DNA of 64,000 bases, taken from positions 1 to 64,000 of the forward strand of contig NZ_NXLL01000001.1 in the NCBI RefSeq assembly GCF_003364115.1, given 5' to 3'. The DNA is from Helicobacter sp. MIT 00-7814. GTDB taxonomy: Bacteria; Campylobacterota; Campylobacteria; Campylobacterales; Helicobacteraceae. How positions within the stretch are numbered: the first letter of the stretch is position 1; each line of letters starts with the position of its first letter. Shown here piece by piece: positions 8,131-16,298 of the stretch. The translations under genes were made by a program, and so were the position numbers. The notes beneath the pieces were generated by a model. The model saw only the letters and a list, made by a program, of their open reading frames with translations. It was not told the origin of the DNA and searched no databases.

Positions 8131-8172
8131 AGCGGAGGCGAAGTGCGATTTACTCGCACGAGACGATACAAT
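8131..8172 (+). repeat. Modular hairpin repeat, GTGCGA stem
   Basis: AGCGGAGGCGAA is followed by the stem GTGCGA (8143-8148) / TCGCAC (8154-8159), loop TTTAC, then GAGACGATACAAT. The same core with a changed but still paired stem occurs at 30695-30711. It ends about 20 bases before the ATG at 8194 and contributes its leader. Confidence 0.85.
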
Positions 8173-8193
8173 TTAAAGGAATAGGAGGAAAAA

Positions 8194-8436
8194 ATGATAC
8201 TAATTAACTGCGTAAGATTCCGCTACATTGGCAAAACACCTATGGTGGTGCGTGATGAGCTAGGCTATAGCTACCCACTCAATCCAAATGATGATTTTAT
8301 CTGCCCAAAAGGAAGCCTTTCGCGTGGCTTTGCTTACAAAAAGACACTTTTTGAACCACTGCCACTCACAGATGATAAGAAAAAGAATGCAAAAAAGCCT
8401 CAATCCCAAAGCCAAGAGGGCGCGTTGATAAGCTAA
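8194..8436 (+). CDS. Prophage small hypothetical protein (80 residues)
   Basis: ATG 8194 follows AATAGGAGGAAAAA, a strong ribosome-binding site at the end of a hairpin repeat. The product has a beta-rich start (ILINCVRFRYIGKTPMVVRD) and a Lys/Gln-rich tail. It lies 28 bases upstream of the 545-residue membrane-associated protein and is probably cotranscribed with it. No family is recognised; size and place suit a minor virion or connector protein. Confidence 0.55.
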   Translation: MILINCVRFRYIGKTPMVVRDELGYSYPLNPNDDFICPKGSLSRGFAYKKTLFEPLPLTDDKKKNAKKPQSQSQEGALIS

Positions 8437-8464
8437 AAAGTTGAATTTACCTTGAAGGGAGCAC

Positions 8465-10102
8465 ATGGCTTGGTATGATGGAATCACTGGCAAAAAACAG
8501 CATAATAGATTCCGCGAGCAAAAAAAGCAAAAATTCCGCGAAATAAGCGCAAAATACGAGCTGGGTTTAAGTGATGATGACTTCAAAGATGACGCGCAAG
8601 CCCTAGCTGATGCTAAATACTCCCATAGGCTTTATATCGGAGGTTGGAAGGTATTAGGTAACTATATGATAGTGCTTATTACAAGTGTCGTTGCAATCAT
8701 TATGGGCGTAGCAACTCTAGGCTCTAGCGCACCGCTAAGTGCTGCAATGATAGTTTCGGCTGTTGGTGGGATTGTCGGGGGCGTGGTTGGGATTGTCACA
8801 GCAAGCCTAGAAAACTTTCACTTTAAGCCGCAAAACTCTATCACAAACTTTAAAACCCTCACCCTTTCACTAGAAAGAAGCGCGCTTGAGATGAAAAACA
8901 AAGAACAAGAAATGCGCCTTACGCATTCAATCATCTTTGGCAAATATGAAATCTATGCGAGCAACTCTACTTATTTGCTAGGGCGTGCGGGGAGTGAGGA
9001 CTTTAGCCCAACTTGCGCCTTTGATAGCACGCGCGGACTTCGTGGGGAAAAAATAGGCGATGAAATTACCCAAGTCATTAATAAAAAATCCCACACCACC
9101 CTTGCAGGCAATAAAAACTATCTGCAGAATCTCACACAATCTGAAATCCCTATAAAAACGCAAGGACTTGAAACCGAGCTTATCGCTCAAACGCGTCAAT
9201 ACCAGCTAAAATCTCGCCTAAAGCAAATCAATCAAGGCGCGCAAGAGCTAGTGAGCGAGGGCTTTGGCACAGCAGATTCTAATAGAGCAAATAATGTTAT
9301 AAAGCGCGTAAGTGATAAGGCTACAAATTTGTATAAAACCCAAATCCGCACGCTTGATACTTTGGAAAAATTAAAGAATTACTCACTCGGACTTCGCGCG
9401 GACTTTGATTTTGTAAGCTTTAGTGAGCAAACTTCTGAAAACACCGCAAAATCTAAGCTTAACTACTTCCTTGAAATGGTGGGACATTGGGATAAACAAG
9501 AGCAAATACAAAAGCGCGATACAATGCCACTTGATGAATTAGCAAAGGTGGTGCTACAGTGCCAAATCGCACAAATGGAAGTTTTTAGCGGAAGTGAGTG
9601 TAATAAAATCGAACACCTTGAAACTTGGGAGCGTTGGGAAAATCGCGGGCAAAGAGATGAAAAATTGCTACATACTTGGGTAACAGGGTATCGTAGCACT
9701 CAATTTCAAATTTCCTACAATACCTACAATCCTAATGATTCAAATGACGCTCCAATTTATACCCAAACACTGCCCTTTGATTTTGAAAATGCAAACACGC
9801 CCAAAGAGTTTGCAGAGCTTTACAAGCTTATGCAGCAATATCTTGCTTTTGCAAAAACCTACAGGGAGGATAAATCGCTTATATTTCACCACGAGTGGCG
9901 TCCAAGACACAAAGGACGCTATATTAAATATTTTTCAAGTCGAACGCTTTATGAAGTAAATATCCGCTTTTTTAAAGCCAAACGCAATTTAGAAAACGAA
10001 CTTATTGACTTTTTGCTAAAAGATTTTAACCACGAGCGATTGAAAGACTATGACTATTCTCAATGGGAGAGTTTAGAATCTATGCCTGAAATGAGCGAGT
10101 GA
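8465..10102 (+). CDS. Prophage 545-residue protein with two membrane segments
   Basis: ATG 8465 follows GAAGGGAGCAC. Residues about 60-115 contain two adjacent hydrophobic, Gly/Ala-rich segments (MIVLITSVVAIIMGVATLG and AMIVSAVGGIVGGVVGIVTA). The rest is soluble, with many charged helices. No enzyme motif is seen. In a podovirus-like late region a large protein with a central membrane hairpin could be an internal core protein that spans the cell envelope during DNA entry; this is inference from architecture. The gene ends 1 base before the convergent minus-strand pair begins. Confidence 0.6.
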   Translation: MAWYDGITGKKQHNRFREQKKQKFREISAKYELGLSDDDFKDDAQALADAKYSHRLYIGGWKVLGNYMIVLITSVVAIIMGVATLGSSAPLSAAMIVSAVGGIVGGVVGIVTASLENFHFKPQNSITNFKTLTLSLERSALEMKNKEQEMRLTHSIIFGKYEIYASNSTYLLGRAGSEDFSPTCAFDSTRGLRGEKIGDEITQVINKKSHTTLAGNKNYLQNLTQSEIPIKTQGLETELIAQTRQYQLKSRLKQINQGAQELVSEGFGTADSNRANNVIKRVSDKATNLYKTQIRTLDTLEKLKNYSLGLRADFDFVSFSEQTSENTAKSKLNYFLEMVGHWDKQEQIQKRDTMPLDELAKVVLQCQIAQMEVFSGSECNKIEHLETWERWENRGQRDEKLLHTWVTGYRSTQFQISYNTYNPNDSNDAPIYTQTLPFDFENANTPKEFAELYKLMQQYLAFAKTYREDKSLIFHHEWRPRHKGRYIKYFSSRTLYEVNIRFFKAKRNLENELIDFLLKDFNHERLKDYDYSQWESLESMPEMSE

Positions 10103-10103
10103 T

Positions 10104-10379
10104 TTATATTTTTTCACTTAGACAGGCTTTGGTCGCTTCTTTTCCTGTTAGATTCTTGTATTCCTCAAGCTTAGTGAGATATTTATGCAAAGATTGTAAA
10201 TCTAGGCACAAATACACACTTAAGAAGTTTTCTATACTTACTTTCTTATTTAAATATTCCAAGCCCTTAAGTATATCGTCCCATTGCCACAAGATAAGAG
10301 TGCAAAGGATTTGTTGGGCTGTATGATTGTTTTTTAATCCAAGTGTAATTTCCTCTTTTAATTTAAGCAAATATATCAA
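10104..10379 (-). CDS. Reverse-strand small protein, second gene of a prophage moron pair
   Basis: 91 residues, read against the surrounding phage genes. The start ATG overlaps the stop of 10376-10810 by 4 bp, so the two are coupled. The protein is helical with many Leu, Lys and Tyr residues and three Cys; no signal peptide or known motif is seen. A tiny two-gene operon of opposite orientation inside late genes is typical of a phage cargo (moron) unit, for instance a toxin-antitoxin or exclusion pair, but no family is recognised. Confidence 0.5.
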   Translation of the reverse strand: MIYLLKLKEEITLGLKNNHTAQQILCTLILWQWDDILKGLEYLNKKVSIENFLSVYLCLDLQSLHKYLTKLEEYKNLTGKEATKACLSEKI

Positions 10380-10810
10380 GCTAAACCCTTGCCAAAGCCC
10401 AAAAAATCTTGTGGCATTTTGTAGCCACCCGTAAGAGCAAAAAATTCATCATCAAGCAAAGCTTCTAAAATATGAGAACTTGCAAGCAGACTATAATATA
10501 CATTTTTATCACATTCTAGGTTATTTTTTTGTATGCGCTTTTTGGCTACAGCTTTAGCCTGTTTTAGAGTGTTTAAAAAATCTTGGAATTCTTTTTTTTC
10601 ATAATCTTGCAATTGCGTTGTAATATGCGTAATTTGATAAGTTGCAAGCTTTAAAAAATAACATACATTATAGCTAAGTTGTTCATAATCTAACTTCTTG
10701 CTTGAAGCAGTAATATTTGTTTTTTCCCAATTCTGCATGAGCTCAATTGCAGCTGGTGTCTGTGATAAAAAAAACGAAGTTGCAACAGAAACAGCAAGCT
10801 TAGCAAACAT
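10376..10810 (-). CDS. Reverse-strand protein, first gene of a prophage moron pair
   Basis: The likely start is ATG 10810, because AGGAG lies 6 bases upstream and the product then begins MFAKLAVSVATSFFLSQTPA, a hydrophobic N-terminus that could be a weak signal or membrane anchor. This gives 144 residues; a longer frame to 10924 has no ribosome-binding site. The rest is helical and charged (LNTLKQAKAVAKKRIQKNN). No family is recognised. It is coupled by an ATGA overlap to the 91-residue gene downstream and has its own AT-rich promoter region (10811-10900), so it may be expressed in the lysogen. Confidence 0.55.
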   Translation of the reverse strand: MFAKLAVSVATSFFLSQTPAAIELMQNWEKTNITASSKKLDYEQLSYNVCYFLKLATYQITHITTQLQDYEKKEFQDFLNTLKQAKAVAKKRIQKNNLECDKNVYYSLLASSHILEALLDDEFFALTGGYKMPQDFLGFGKGLA

Positions 10811-10946
10811 AACAACTCCTAAAAATAAATTTTTGAAGGTGGGATTGTAGCATATTTTAAGCAACAAAGCTCTTTGATTTTCTAGCCCTTTTATTTGGTG
10901 CAAGATTCTAGCAAAATGTGCCAAAAATCAAAAAAAAGGGGAGACA

Positions 10947-12599
10947 ATGCCAAATACAAATCAATCCACCCAAGAAAATACACAAACACAAGAAAACACC
11001 CAAACACAAGAAAATACACAAAACCAAGAAAACACCCAAAAAGATACAACTACGCAAGAACAAAACCAAAACGATACAGCACAAGAGAATACAAATAAAA
11101 ATACGCAGGATTCTCAAACACAAGAAAATACACAAAGCCAAGAAAACACCCAAAAAGATACAAGCACGCAAGAAAACCAAGAGGAGGCGCAAAAAGAACA
11201 AGCGCAAAACCAAACACAAGAAAACACACAAAACCAATCCCAAATAATGGACTTGCAAGCCCAAATCAAAGAACTTCTGGCACAAAATGACGCGTGGAAA
11301 GAGCAAATCGCACTGACTTTAAGCATTAATGGTGATTTAAGCGTGGCGCTGACTTTACTAGAGGACACTTACCAAAGCGCGCTTGCTGGAATGGTAGAAG
11401 ATAGAGAAGAGATTAAAGCCTTGCAAAGCACGCTAAAAAGCACTTATGAGGAGTTTTTAACTAAAAAGCAACGCTTTGAAGAAGATCTCACCACCCAAAG
11501 CCAAAGCTTAGATGAGCTTGAAGCGCGCGTGCAAAGCCTTGCAAATGACGCGCAAAGTGCATTGACAGGCAGCGAAGCCGCACGCGATGCCATTGAGATT
11601 AAATCGGTGGAATTGCTTAGCTTACGCGATGAAATCACTGAGATTTTAGCAAAGCTCAACGCACTAGAAAATCAAAAAAACGAGCTAATAGCCCTAAGGA
11701 ATCAATGTGTAGCAAGCATAGCTAAATTTGAAGAGCTAAAGGCGCAAATCACAACTGAACAAGAAGCTTTTAAAACTGAATTTAACCAAATCAAGCAGGA
11801 TTCTAAAGATGAGCTAAGCGCGCACAAGGCTACTATAAAAACCGAGCTTACAACGCATAAGGACAATTTGGAATCTGAACTCACAAGACATAAAGAAATC
11901 ATTGATGCTGAGCTAAGCACGCTACAGACAAACACAGAAAGCAAGCTAGAAGAGCTAGAGCAAAGCTTTGTAACCAAACAAGCGCTTATCAATGAGACAA
12001 AAACGCTTATTGTCGAGCAAAATGCAGAATTTAGCGCGAAAAAAACAAGTGCCTTAGAGGAATTAACAAACAAGAAAAATGAACTTAGCACAAGCTTGCA
12101 AAATGAAACACAAACACATCTTTCCACGCTCACTACACACAAAGACACCTTACAAAATCAACTAAGCGCGCAAAACTCAAACTATCTCAATGAAATGCGC
12201 TCAACAAAAGATGAATTTTTAACACAAATTAATGCGCCTGTTTCTACACAAGTAGCTGCACTTACGCAGCTTACAAATGAGATTAAAAATTCCCAGCAAA
12301 GTTTAGGAAATAACTTTAGAAATCAAACCTTCCAAAGATCTGGGACTTTTACCCCACCAAATGGCGTGAATAGCTTTTTTGTCTTTTTGCGTGGAGGCAC
12401 TGGAGGCACAAACTCAAGCACAGCTGGAGGGGTTACGAGCTTAGGAATAGTGCTAAGTGCTAGTGGTGGTGCTGGCAATCCTAATGGGAATGGACAAAGA
12501 GGCGAGGCAAAAGGCGCATTTGTAACCTTTAGCGGGAATCAAAGCGTTACTGTCTCAAATGGCGGGATTTGTATTATTAGCTGGGGACAAAAAGCATAA
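10947..12599 (+). CDS. Phage tail-fibre-like protein with Q/T/N repeats, coiled coil and Gly-rich tip
   Basis: 550 residues; ATG 10947 follows AAAAAGGGGAGACA. Residues 1-100 are imperfect repeats of the type ENTQTQ/ENTQNQ. Residues 100-450 are a long helical coiled coil with heptad-like Leu spacing. The last 80 residues are Gly/Ser/Asn-rich (FVFLRGGTGGTNSSTAGG, then SASGGAGNPNGNG), the pattern of glycine-rich tip domains at the ends of phage tail fibres that contact the host. The next gene looks like a fibre-assembly partner, which supports the call. The DNA repeats in the first part could change in number by slippage. Confidence 0.7.
   Translation: MPNTNQSTQENTQTQENTQTQENTQNQENTQKDTTTQEQNQNDTAQENTNKNTQDSQTQENTQSQENTQKDTSTQENQEEAQKEQAQNQTQENTQNQSQIMDLQAQIKELLAQNDAWKEQIALTLSINGDLSVALTLLEDTYQSALAGMVEDREEIKALQSTLKSTYEEFLTKKQRFEEDLTTQSQSLDELEARVQSLANDAQSALTGSEAARDAIEIKSVELLSLRDEITEILAKLNALENQKNELIALRNQCVASIAKFEELKAQITTEQEAFKTEFNQIKQDSKDELSAHKATIKTELTTHKDNLESELTRHKEIIDAELSTLQTNTESKLEELEQSFVTKQALINETKTLIVEQNAEFSAKKTSALEELTNKKNELSTSLQNETQTHLSTLTTHKDTLQNQLSAQNSNYLNEMRSTKDEFLTQINAPVSTQVAALTQLTNEIKNSQQSLGNNFRNQTFQRSGTFTPPNGVNSFFVFLRGGTGGTNSSTAGGVTSLGIVLSASGGAGNPNGNGQRGEAKGAFVTFSGNQSVTVSNGGICIISWGQKA
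10956..11240 (+). repeat. Imperfect tandem repeats coding ENTQxQ units
   Basis: Units of about 18 bases (CAAGAAAAYACMCAAAMC type) are repeated with small changes over about 280 bases at the start of the tail-fibre gene. They encode the Gln/Thr/Asn-rich N-terminus. There are no spacers of the CRISPR kind. Confidence 0.8.
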
Positions 12600-12611
12600 A
12601 AAGGAGAAAAA

Positions 12612-13184
12612 ATGACTGCAAAACCAAATACTAAGTATGCATTACTTGATGCAAATGATACTATTGCTCGTATTTTTGATAGTGCTGAGCTTTCAGAATG
12701 GAATGAAGAGCAAGTAAGCGTGGTGGAAATCACACAAGAGCTAGAATCTGTGCGCGAGGGCTTAAAGTATGATAGGCTCACAAACTCTATTATTTTGCCT
12801 TCTTTGAGTGAGGAAAAGGAGTTAAAAATCGCCTTTATCAATGCAAATTTAGAGGTTGAGCTTTCTTCCTTGAAGCAAGGTTGCTCGGAAAGTGAAGTTT
12901 TAAGCTGGGATTTGCAAAAGCAAGAAGCTAACGCGTTTTTAAGCTCAAAAGATCCTTTAAGCGCACCTTTTTTAAATAAAATTGCCACTGTGCGCGAACT
13001 TTCTTTAGAGGACTTAGCAAATAAAGTTATCCAAAAAAACACACAATACAACGAAGAACTAAGCACTTTGCTTGCAAATGCGCAAATTTTACGCAAGGAA
13101 ATAGACAGCGCGACAACGCTCAAAGAGCTTGAAGCTATCACCTATACTTCACCTTTTGCAAAAAAAGGACAAGAAAATGTATGA
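12612..13184 (+). CDS. Tail-fibre assembly-type protein
   Basis: 190 residues; AAGGAG upstream of ATG 12612. The start (KPNTKYALLDANDTIARIFDSA) and the helical second half with a KQEANAFLSSKDPLSAPFLN segment resemble phage tail-fibre assembly proteins with a DUF4376-like end. It follows the fibre gene by 12 bases, the usual order for such a chaperone. Its stop overlaps the next gene by 8 bp. Confidence 0.5.
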   Translation: MTAKPNTKYALLDANDTIARIFDSAELSEWNEEQVSVVEITQELESVREGLKYDRLTNSIILPSLSEEKELKIAFINANLEVELSSLKQGCSESEVLSWDLQKQEANAFLSSKDPLSAPFLNKIATVRELSLEDLANKVIQKNTQYNEELSTLLANAQILRKEIDSATTLKELEAITYTSPFAKKGQENV

Positions 13185-13602
13185 AATATGTCAATTTGAA
13201 GGGGTGAAGTTTGCAAAGATTACAGACTTTAGCCAAACAAGCGCGCAAAGTTATAAATTAGTAGCGCAAAACTTCGCGCGGGATTTAGGCTTAGAAGCAG
13301 TAGAAAATCCTTTGATTTTTGTAAATGATACTTCTGAAATGCTAGGCAATGATGTTGATTATATTTTCGTGTTTCAAAGAGTGCCTTTTGTGAATTTAGG
13401 TTGCTGTATCTTTAGGCTTGAGGATATAAAAAATAAGGGCGAAGAGTCTGCGCTTAGATTATTAGAAAGCCTTTATAGTCAAATTTTTTCTATGCAGCCA
13501 CGCGAAATGCAAAAATACGCAAAGGCATGTGTGCGAAAAAAGAATGAAGCCTATGAAAAAGTAGCACAAGATATGCTTTCAAACCCAGAAAATTACAAGT
13601 AA
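13177..13602 (+). CDS. Prophage hypothetical protein of the tail module
   Basis: ATG 13177 is chosen because AAAAGGACAAG lies just upstream; a longer frame to 13129 runs inside the previous gene. The product has 141 residues, mixed alpha/beta, beginning MYEICQFEGVKFAKITDF. It overlaps the assembly-type gene by 8 bp and sits 10 bases before the beta-rich protein at 13613, so it belongs to the fibre operon. No family is recognised. Confidence 0.55.
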   Translation: MYEICQFEGVKFAKITDFSQTSAQSYKLVAQNFARDLGLEAVENPLIFVNDTSEMLGNDVDYIFVFQRVPFVNLGCCIFRLEDIKNKGEESALRLLESLYSQIFSMQPREMQKYAKACVRKKNEAYEKVAQDMLSNPENYK

Positions 13603-13612
13603 AGGGGAAAAT

Positions 13613-14155
13613 ATGCCAACAATCACGCAAACAGGAAAAACTCTCCTTGCTCAAAACGCAAAACAAATGAGCATTTGGAATCATTCCCAAAGGTTTGGCA
13701 ATGCAAATGCTTCAGTAGAAATTCATAATCCTAATGCTTATGCCATAGAAGTATGCGTGAGTTTGCAAGCAGGAAGTGGGGATTATAATAATGCAACTTA
13801 CCACGATGGCGATGGATGGCAAAGATTTCACAATGGCAGGAAAGGCAATAGCTTAAGTGCGCGTATCCAAACACCACGAGGCGATGTAATGCTAACCGCA
13901 GAGGGTGGCGCACCAAATATCCCACGCTCAAACTATAAAGGCTCAAATGTCTATGGAGAGCGCACTTGGAATGGGGATTCTAAAGGTTGGGGAGATTGGC
14001 ATTATTATGCGCAGTGGAAAGTGTGTCAAAGTGGGGATAGCGCAATAGGAATTTATACGCTTAAGCCAAATGGGCGTATTAACATTACTTGCACAAATTT
14101 TGGCGCGCAAAATTCTAGTTTTCATGGAAGCATTACCATAAGTGCAATAATTTAA
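13613..14155 (+). CDS. Phage beta-rich structural protein, possible receptor-binding part
   Basis: 180 residues; AAAGGGGAAAAT before ATG 13613. The sequence is rich in Gly, Asn, Ser, Trp and Tyr (GDGWQRFHNGRKGN, TWNGDSKGWGDWHYY) with few charged helices, as expected for a beta-sandwich domain. Placement at the end of the fibre module suggests an adhesin-like tail protein. No catalytic motif or named family is recognised. Confidence 0.5.
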   Translation: MPTITQTGKTLLAQNAKQMSIWNHSQRFGNANASVEIHNPNAYAIEVCVSLQAGSGDYNNATYHDGDGWQRFHNGRKGNSLSARIQTPRGDVMLTAEGGAPNIPRSNYKGSNVYGERTWNGDSKGWGDWHYYAQWKVCQSGDSAIGIYTLKPNGRINITCTNFGAQNSSFHGSITISAII

Positions 14156-14203
14156 AAAAAGGTTTTGTCTGCACGCGCAGGCGATAGAATTTGAAAGAAA
14201 AGG

Positions 14204-14262
14204 TAATGTATGAACGCGAAGCGGAGCAATGGCTTACTTGTTTGGCAAAGTGATACAATCAA
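14204..14262 (+). repeat. Modular hairpin repeat, weakly paired stem copy
   Basis: GTATGAACGCGAAGCGGAGC leads into an imperfect stem (ATGGC with TTGGCA), then AAAGTGATACAAT. The flanks are those of the family. It reads as a 15-residue peptide from ATG 14206, which I do not call as a gene. Confidence 0.7.
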
Positions 14263-14280
14263 AAGCAGAAGGAGAAAACC

Positions 14281-14379
14281 TTGCCAACCAAACAACAAGA
14301 ACGAAGTATAAAATCTCATCAACCAAAAAAAGTCGTGTATGAACGCGAAGCGGAGCTTACAAGGGCTTTGCTCTTGTAA
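14281..14379 (+). CDS. Micro-ORF in hairpin repeat (32 residues)
   Basis: TTG 14281 has AGAAGGAGAAAACC directly upstream, a good ribosome-binding site. The peptide begins MPTKQQERSIKSHQPKK, nearly the same as the product at 7221, and continues VVYEREAELTRALLL, ending inside the CTTACAAG/CTTGTAAG hairpin. Two separately placed copies with conserved start, ribosome-binding site and peptide suggest that translation matters. Function is unknown. Confidence 0.4.
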   Translation: MPTKQQERSIKSHQPKKVVYEREAELTRALLL

Positions 14380-14392
14380 GTGATACAATTTA
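14310..14392 (+). repeat. Modular hairpin repeat, CTTACAAG stem
   Basis: AAATCTCATCAACC and GTATGAACGCGAAGCGGAG precede an 8-bp perfect stem, CTTACAAG (14356-14363) with CTTGTAAG (14373-14380), followed by TGATACAATTTAAAGGAAT. The stem differs wholly from that at 16196-16219, but pairing is kept. Confidence 0.85.
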
Positions 14393-14411
14393 AAGGAATA
14401 GGAGGATTCAC

Positions 14412-16145
14412 ATGCTACGCATTGATGAGATACAAGAGATTTTTAATGCTGACTGCAGATTTAACGCCCTAAGCTTGAGGGAATATAAAGAAGCTAAAAA
14501 ATACTATCATGGCGATCAACTTCCCCCTGAAGTCTTATCAGTGTTAGGTGAGCGCGGACAACCGCCAATCTATGAAAATCTCTATAAAATGATAATCAAC
14601 AAGATTTTAGGCTATAAAATCCAAAATATCCAAGAAATCAAAGTGAGCGGGCGACAAGAGGAAGATAAACACTTAAGCAATCTTTTACAAGATTTGGTGC
14701 GCGTGTTTTCTCAAAGCAAAAATTATGACAAAGAAATTACAAAGCGTGATTTAGAGCTTATTTTTGGGCTTAGTGTTGTGGAACTTTGGGTGAGTGAAAA
14801 CGAAAAAAATACACAAGTAACGATTAAAACACTGCCAACTGAAAGTTTTATCATTGATAAATATTCTACAGATTTAAATGCAAATGACGCAAGGAGGTTT
14901 CATAAAGTCCTAAACTTAGACGCGGCGTATGCAAAAGAGCTTTTTAAGAATAAGGTTATTATCACTAAAAATACCACGACAGATTCGCGCGTGAGTGTGA
15001 TTGAGAGCTGGTTTTTAGAAAAAGAGGGCTGGAATCGCTATATTTGGCAAAATGAAGGCAATATTTGCTCTTATGAAGTCACACCTTTCAAAAATAAATC
15101 CCACCCCTTTATCATTGCAAAATTTGCGATTGATCATGATGGCAAATGGTATGGGCTTTTTAGGGACATTAAACCTTTGCAAGATTATATCAACTTCGCA
15201 GAAAACAAAGTAAGCAATATGCTTGGGAGCTTTAAGGCGTTTTTTGAAGAAAGTGCAGTGCTAGACGCGCAGGAATTTAGCCAAAATGCAAGTATTGATA
15301 ATGCTATTGTAAAGGTGAGCGATGGTGCATTGAAAGAAAATAAAATTCACTTTGTGCAACACCACGCTGATATTGCTGCGCTTAGTCAAAAAATCAATGA
15401 AACGCGCAATGTGCTTAAAATAATAAGCGGGCTTAATGATGAAAGCTTAGGAATGGCAATCAATCGTCAAAGTGGCGTAGCAATCTCTCAAAGGCGTGAA
15501 ATCGGGCTTATGGGCTTAAATATGTATGTAAAAATCGGCGATGATATGGATAGGCTTATTTTTGAAAAGGCACTTGATTTGATACAGCATTATTTTACTA
15601 AAGAGCAAACTTTCCGCATTGTGGATAAGAAAGTAGGCGAGCGGTATTTTTCAATCAATGGTAATGAGCGCGATAAAATCCAAATTGGGAAGTTTGATTT
15701 GATTTTAAATGTTACGCCAAAAATGAGCGGGCGTGAGGAACGATTTGCACATTGGAGCGAGCTATTAAAGACGATTGCGAGTGTGCGCCCTGATATTGTG
15801 CCTGATTTATTGCCTTTAATGTTAAAAGACACTGATAGTCCGATTGTCGCAGAGATTGAGGAAGTGCTGGCGCTAAAAGAACAAAGCGCACAAGAGCAAG
15901 CACAAGCACAAGCACCACTACAAGAACAAATGCAAGGGCTTGAAATGCAAGAAAAACAAGCAAATATCGCACAAAAACAAGCACAAGCGCAAAAATATGC
16001 CGCACAAAGCTTAGTAGCAAGCACACAAGCCCAAAGTCTCAACGCGCAGAATCTTGGCGCGCGCGATGTTAATCCCGCACAAAGTGGCATGCCAAATGTC
16101 GCTAAACAAACAAGGGACTTTAAAAACGATAGTGTGAAAAAGTGA
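14412..16145 (+). CDS. Phage portal protein (P22-like)
   Basis: 577 residues; AATAGGAGGATTCAC before ATG 14412, the first part of that leader coming from a hairpin repeat. The N-terminal region (ALSLREYKEAKKYYHGDQLP, then RGQPPIYENLYKMIINKILGYK) and the central block with ISGLNDESLGM, NRQSGVAISQRR and GLMGLNMY are the pattern of podovirus P22-type portals, which form the dodecameric ring through which DNA enters and leaves the capsid. The last 130 residues are a Gln/Ala-rich helix (the barrel-like part). No large terminase or major capsid gene is visible; they may lie outside the window. Confidence 0.75.
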   Translation: MLRIDEIQEIFNADCRFNALSLREYKEAKKYYHGDQLPPEVLSVLGERGQPPIYENLYKMIINKILGYKIQNIQEIKVSGRQEEDKHLSNLLQDLVRVFSQSKNYDKEITKRDLELIFGLSVVELWVSENEKNTQVTIKTLPTESFIIDKYSTDLNANDARRFHKVLNLDAAYAKELFKNKVIITKNTTTDSRVSVIESWFLEKEGWNRYIWQNEGNICSYEVTPFKNKSHPFIIAKFAIDHDGKWYGLFRDIKPLQDYINFAENKVSNMLGSFKAFFEESAVLDAQEFSQNASIDNAIVKVSDGALKENKIHFVQHHADIAALSQKINETRNVLKIISGLNDESLGMAINRQSGVAISQRREIGLMGLNMYVKIGDDMDRLIFEKALDLIQHYFTKEQTFRIVDKKVGERYFSINGNERDKIQIGKFDLILNVTPKMSGREERFAHWSELLKTIASVRPDIVPDLLPLMLKDTDSPIVAEIEEVLALKEQSAQEQAQAQAPLQEQMQGLEMQEKQANIAQKQAQAQKYAAQSLVASTQAQSLNAQNLGARDVNPAQSGMPNVAKQTRDFKNDSVKK

Positions 16146-16155
16146 GAAATAAATC

Positions 16156-16285
16156 TTGTCAATTTAAAAAGGTCGTGTATGAACGCGAAGCGGAGCTTTG
16201 GCTTACTTGTTCGCCAAAGTGATACAATTAAAAGGAATAGGAAGCGGAGGCGAAGTGCGATTCACTCGCACGAGACGATACAATC
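16156..16285 (+). repeat. Modular hairpin repeat, double copy
   Basis: Two units in tandem. The first has stem CTTTGGC (16196-16202) / GCCAAAG (16213-16219) between GCGAAGCGGAG and TGATACAATT. The second has GTGCGA (16255-16260) / TCGCAC (16266-16271), loop TTCAC, then GAGACGATACAAT. It lies between the convergent portal and small-terminase genes. Confidence 0.85.
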
Positions 16286-16298
16286 AAGGGAATAGCGT

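Noticed and set aside
10956-11240. CRISPR array
   Set aside because: Repeats are contiguous, imperfect and in frame with the tail-fibre gene; no unique spacers.
15590-16162. Long minus-strand frame opposite the portal gene
   Set aside because: It mirrors the Gln/Ala-rich C-terminus of the portal as Cys/Leu-rich nonsense.
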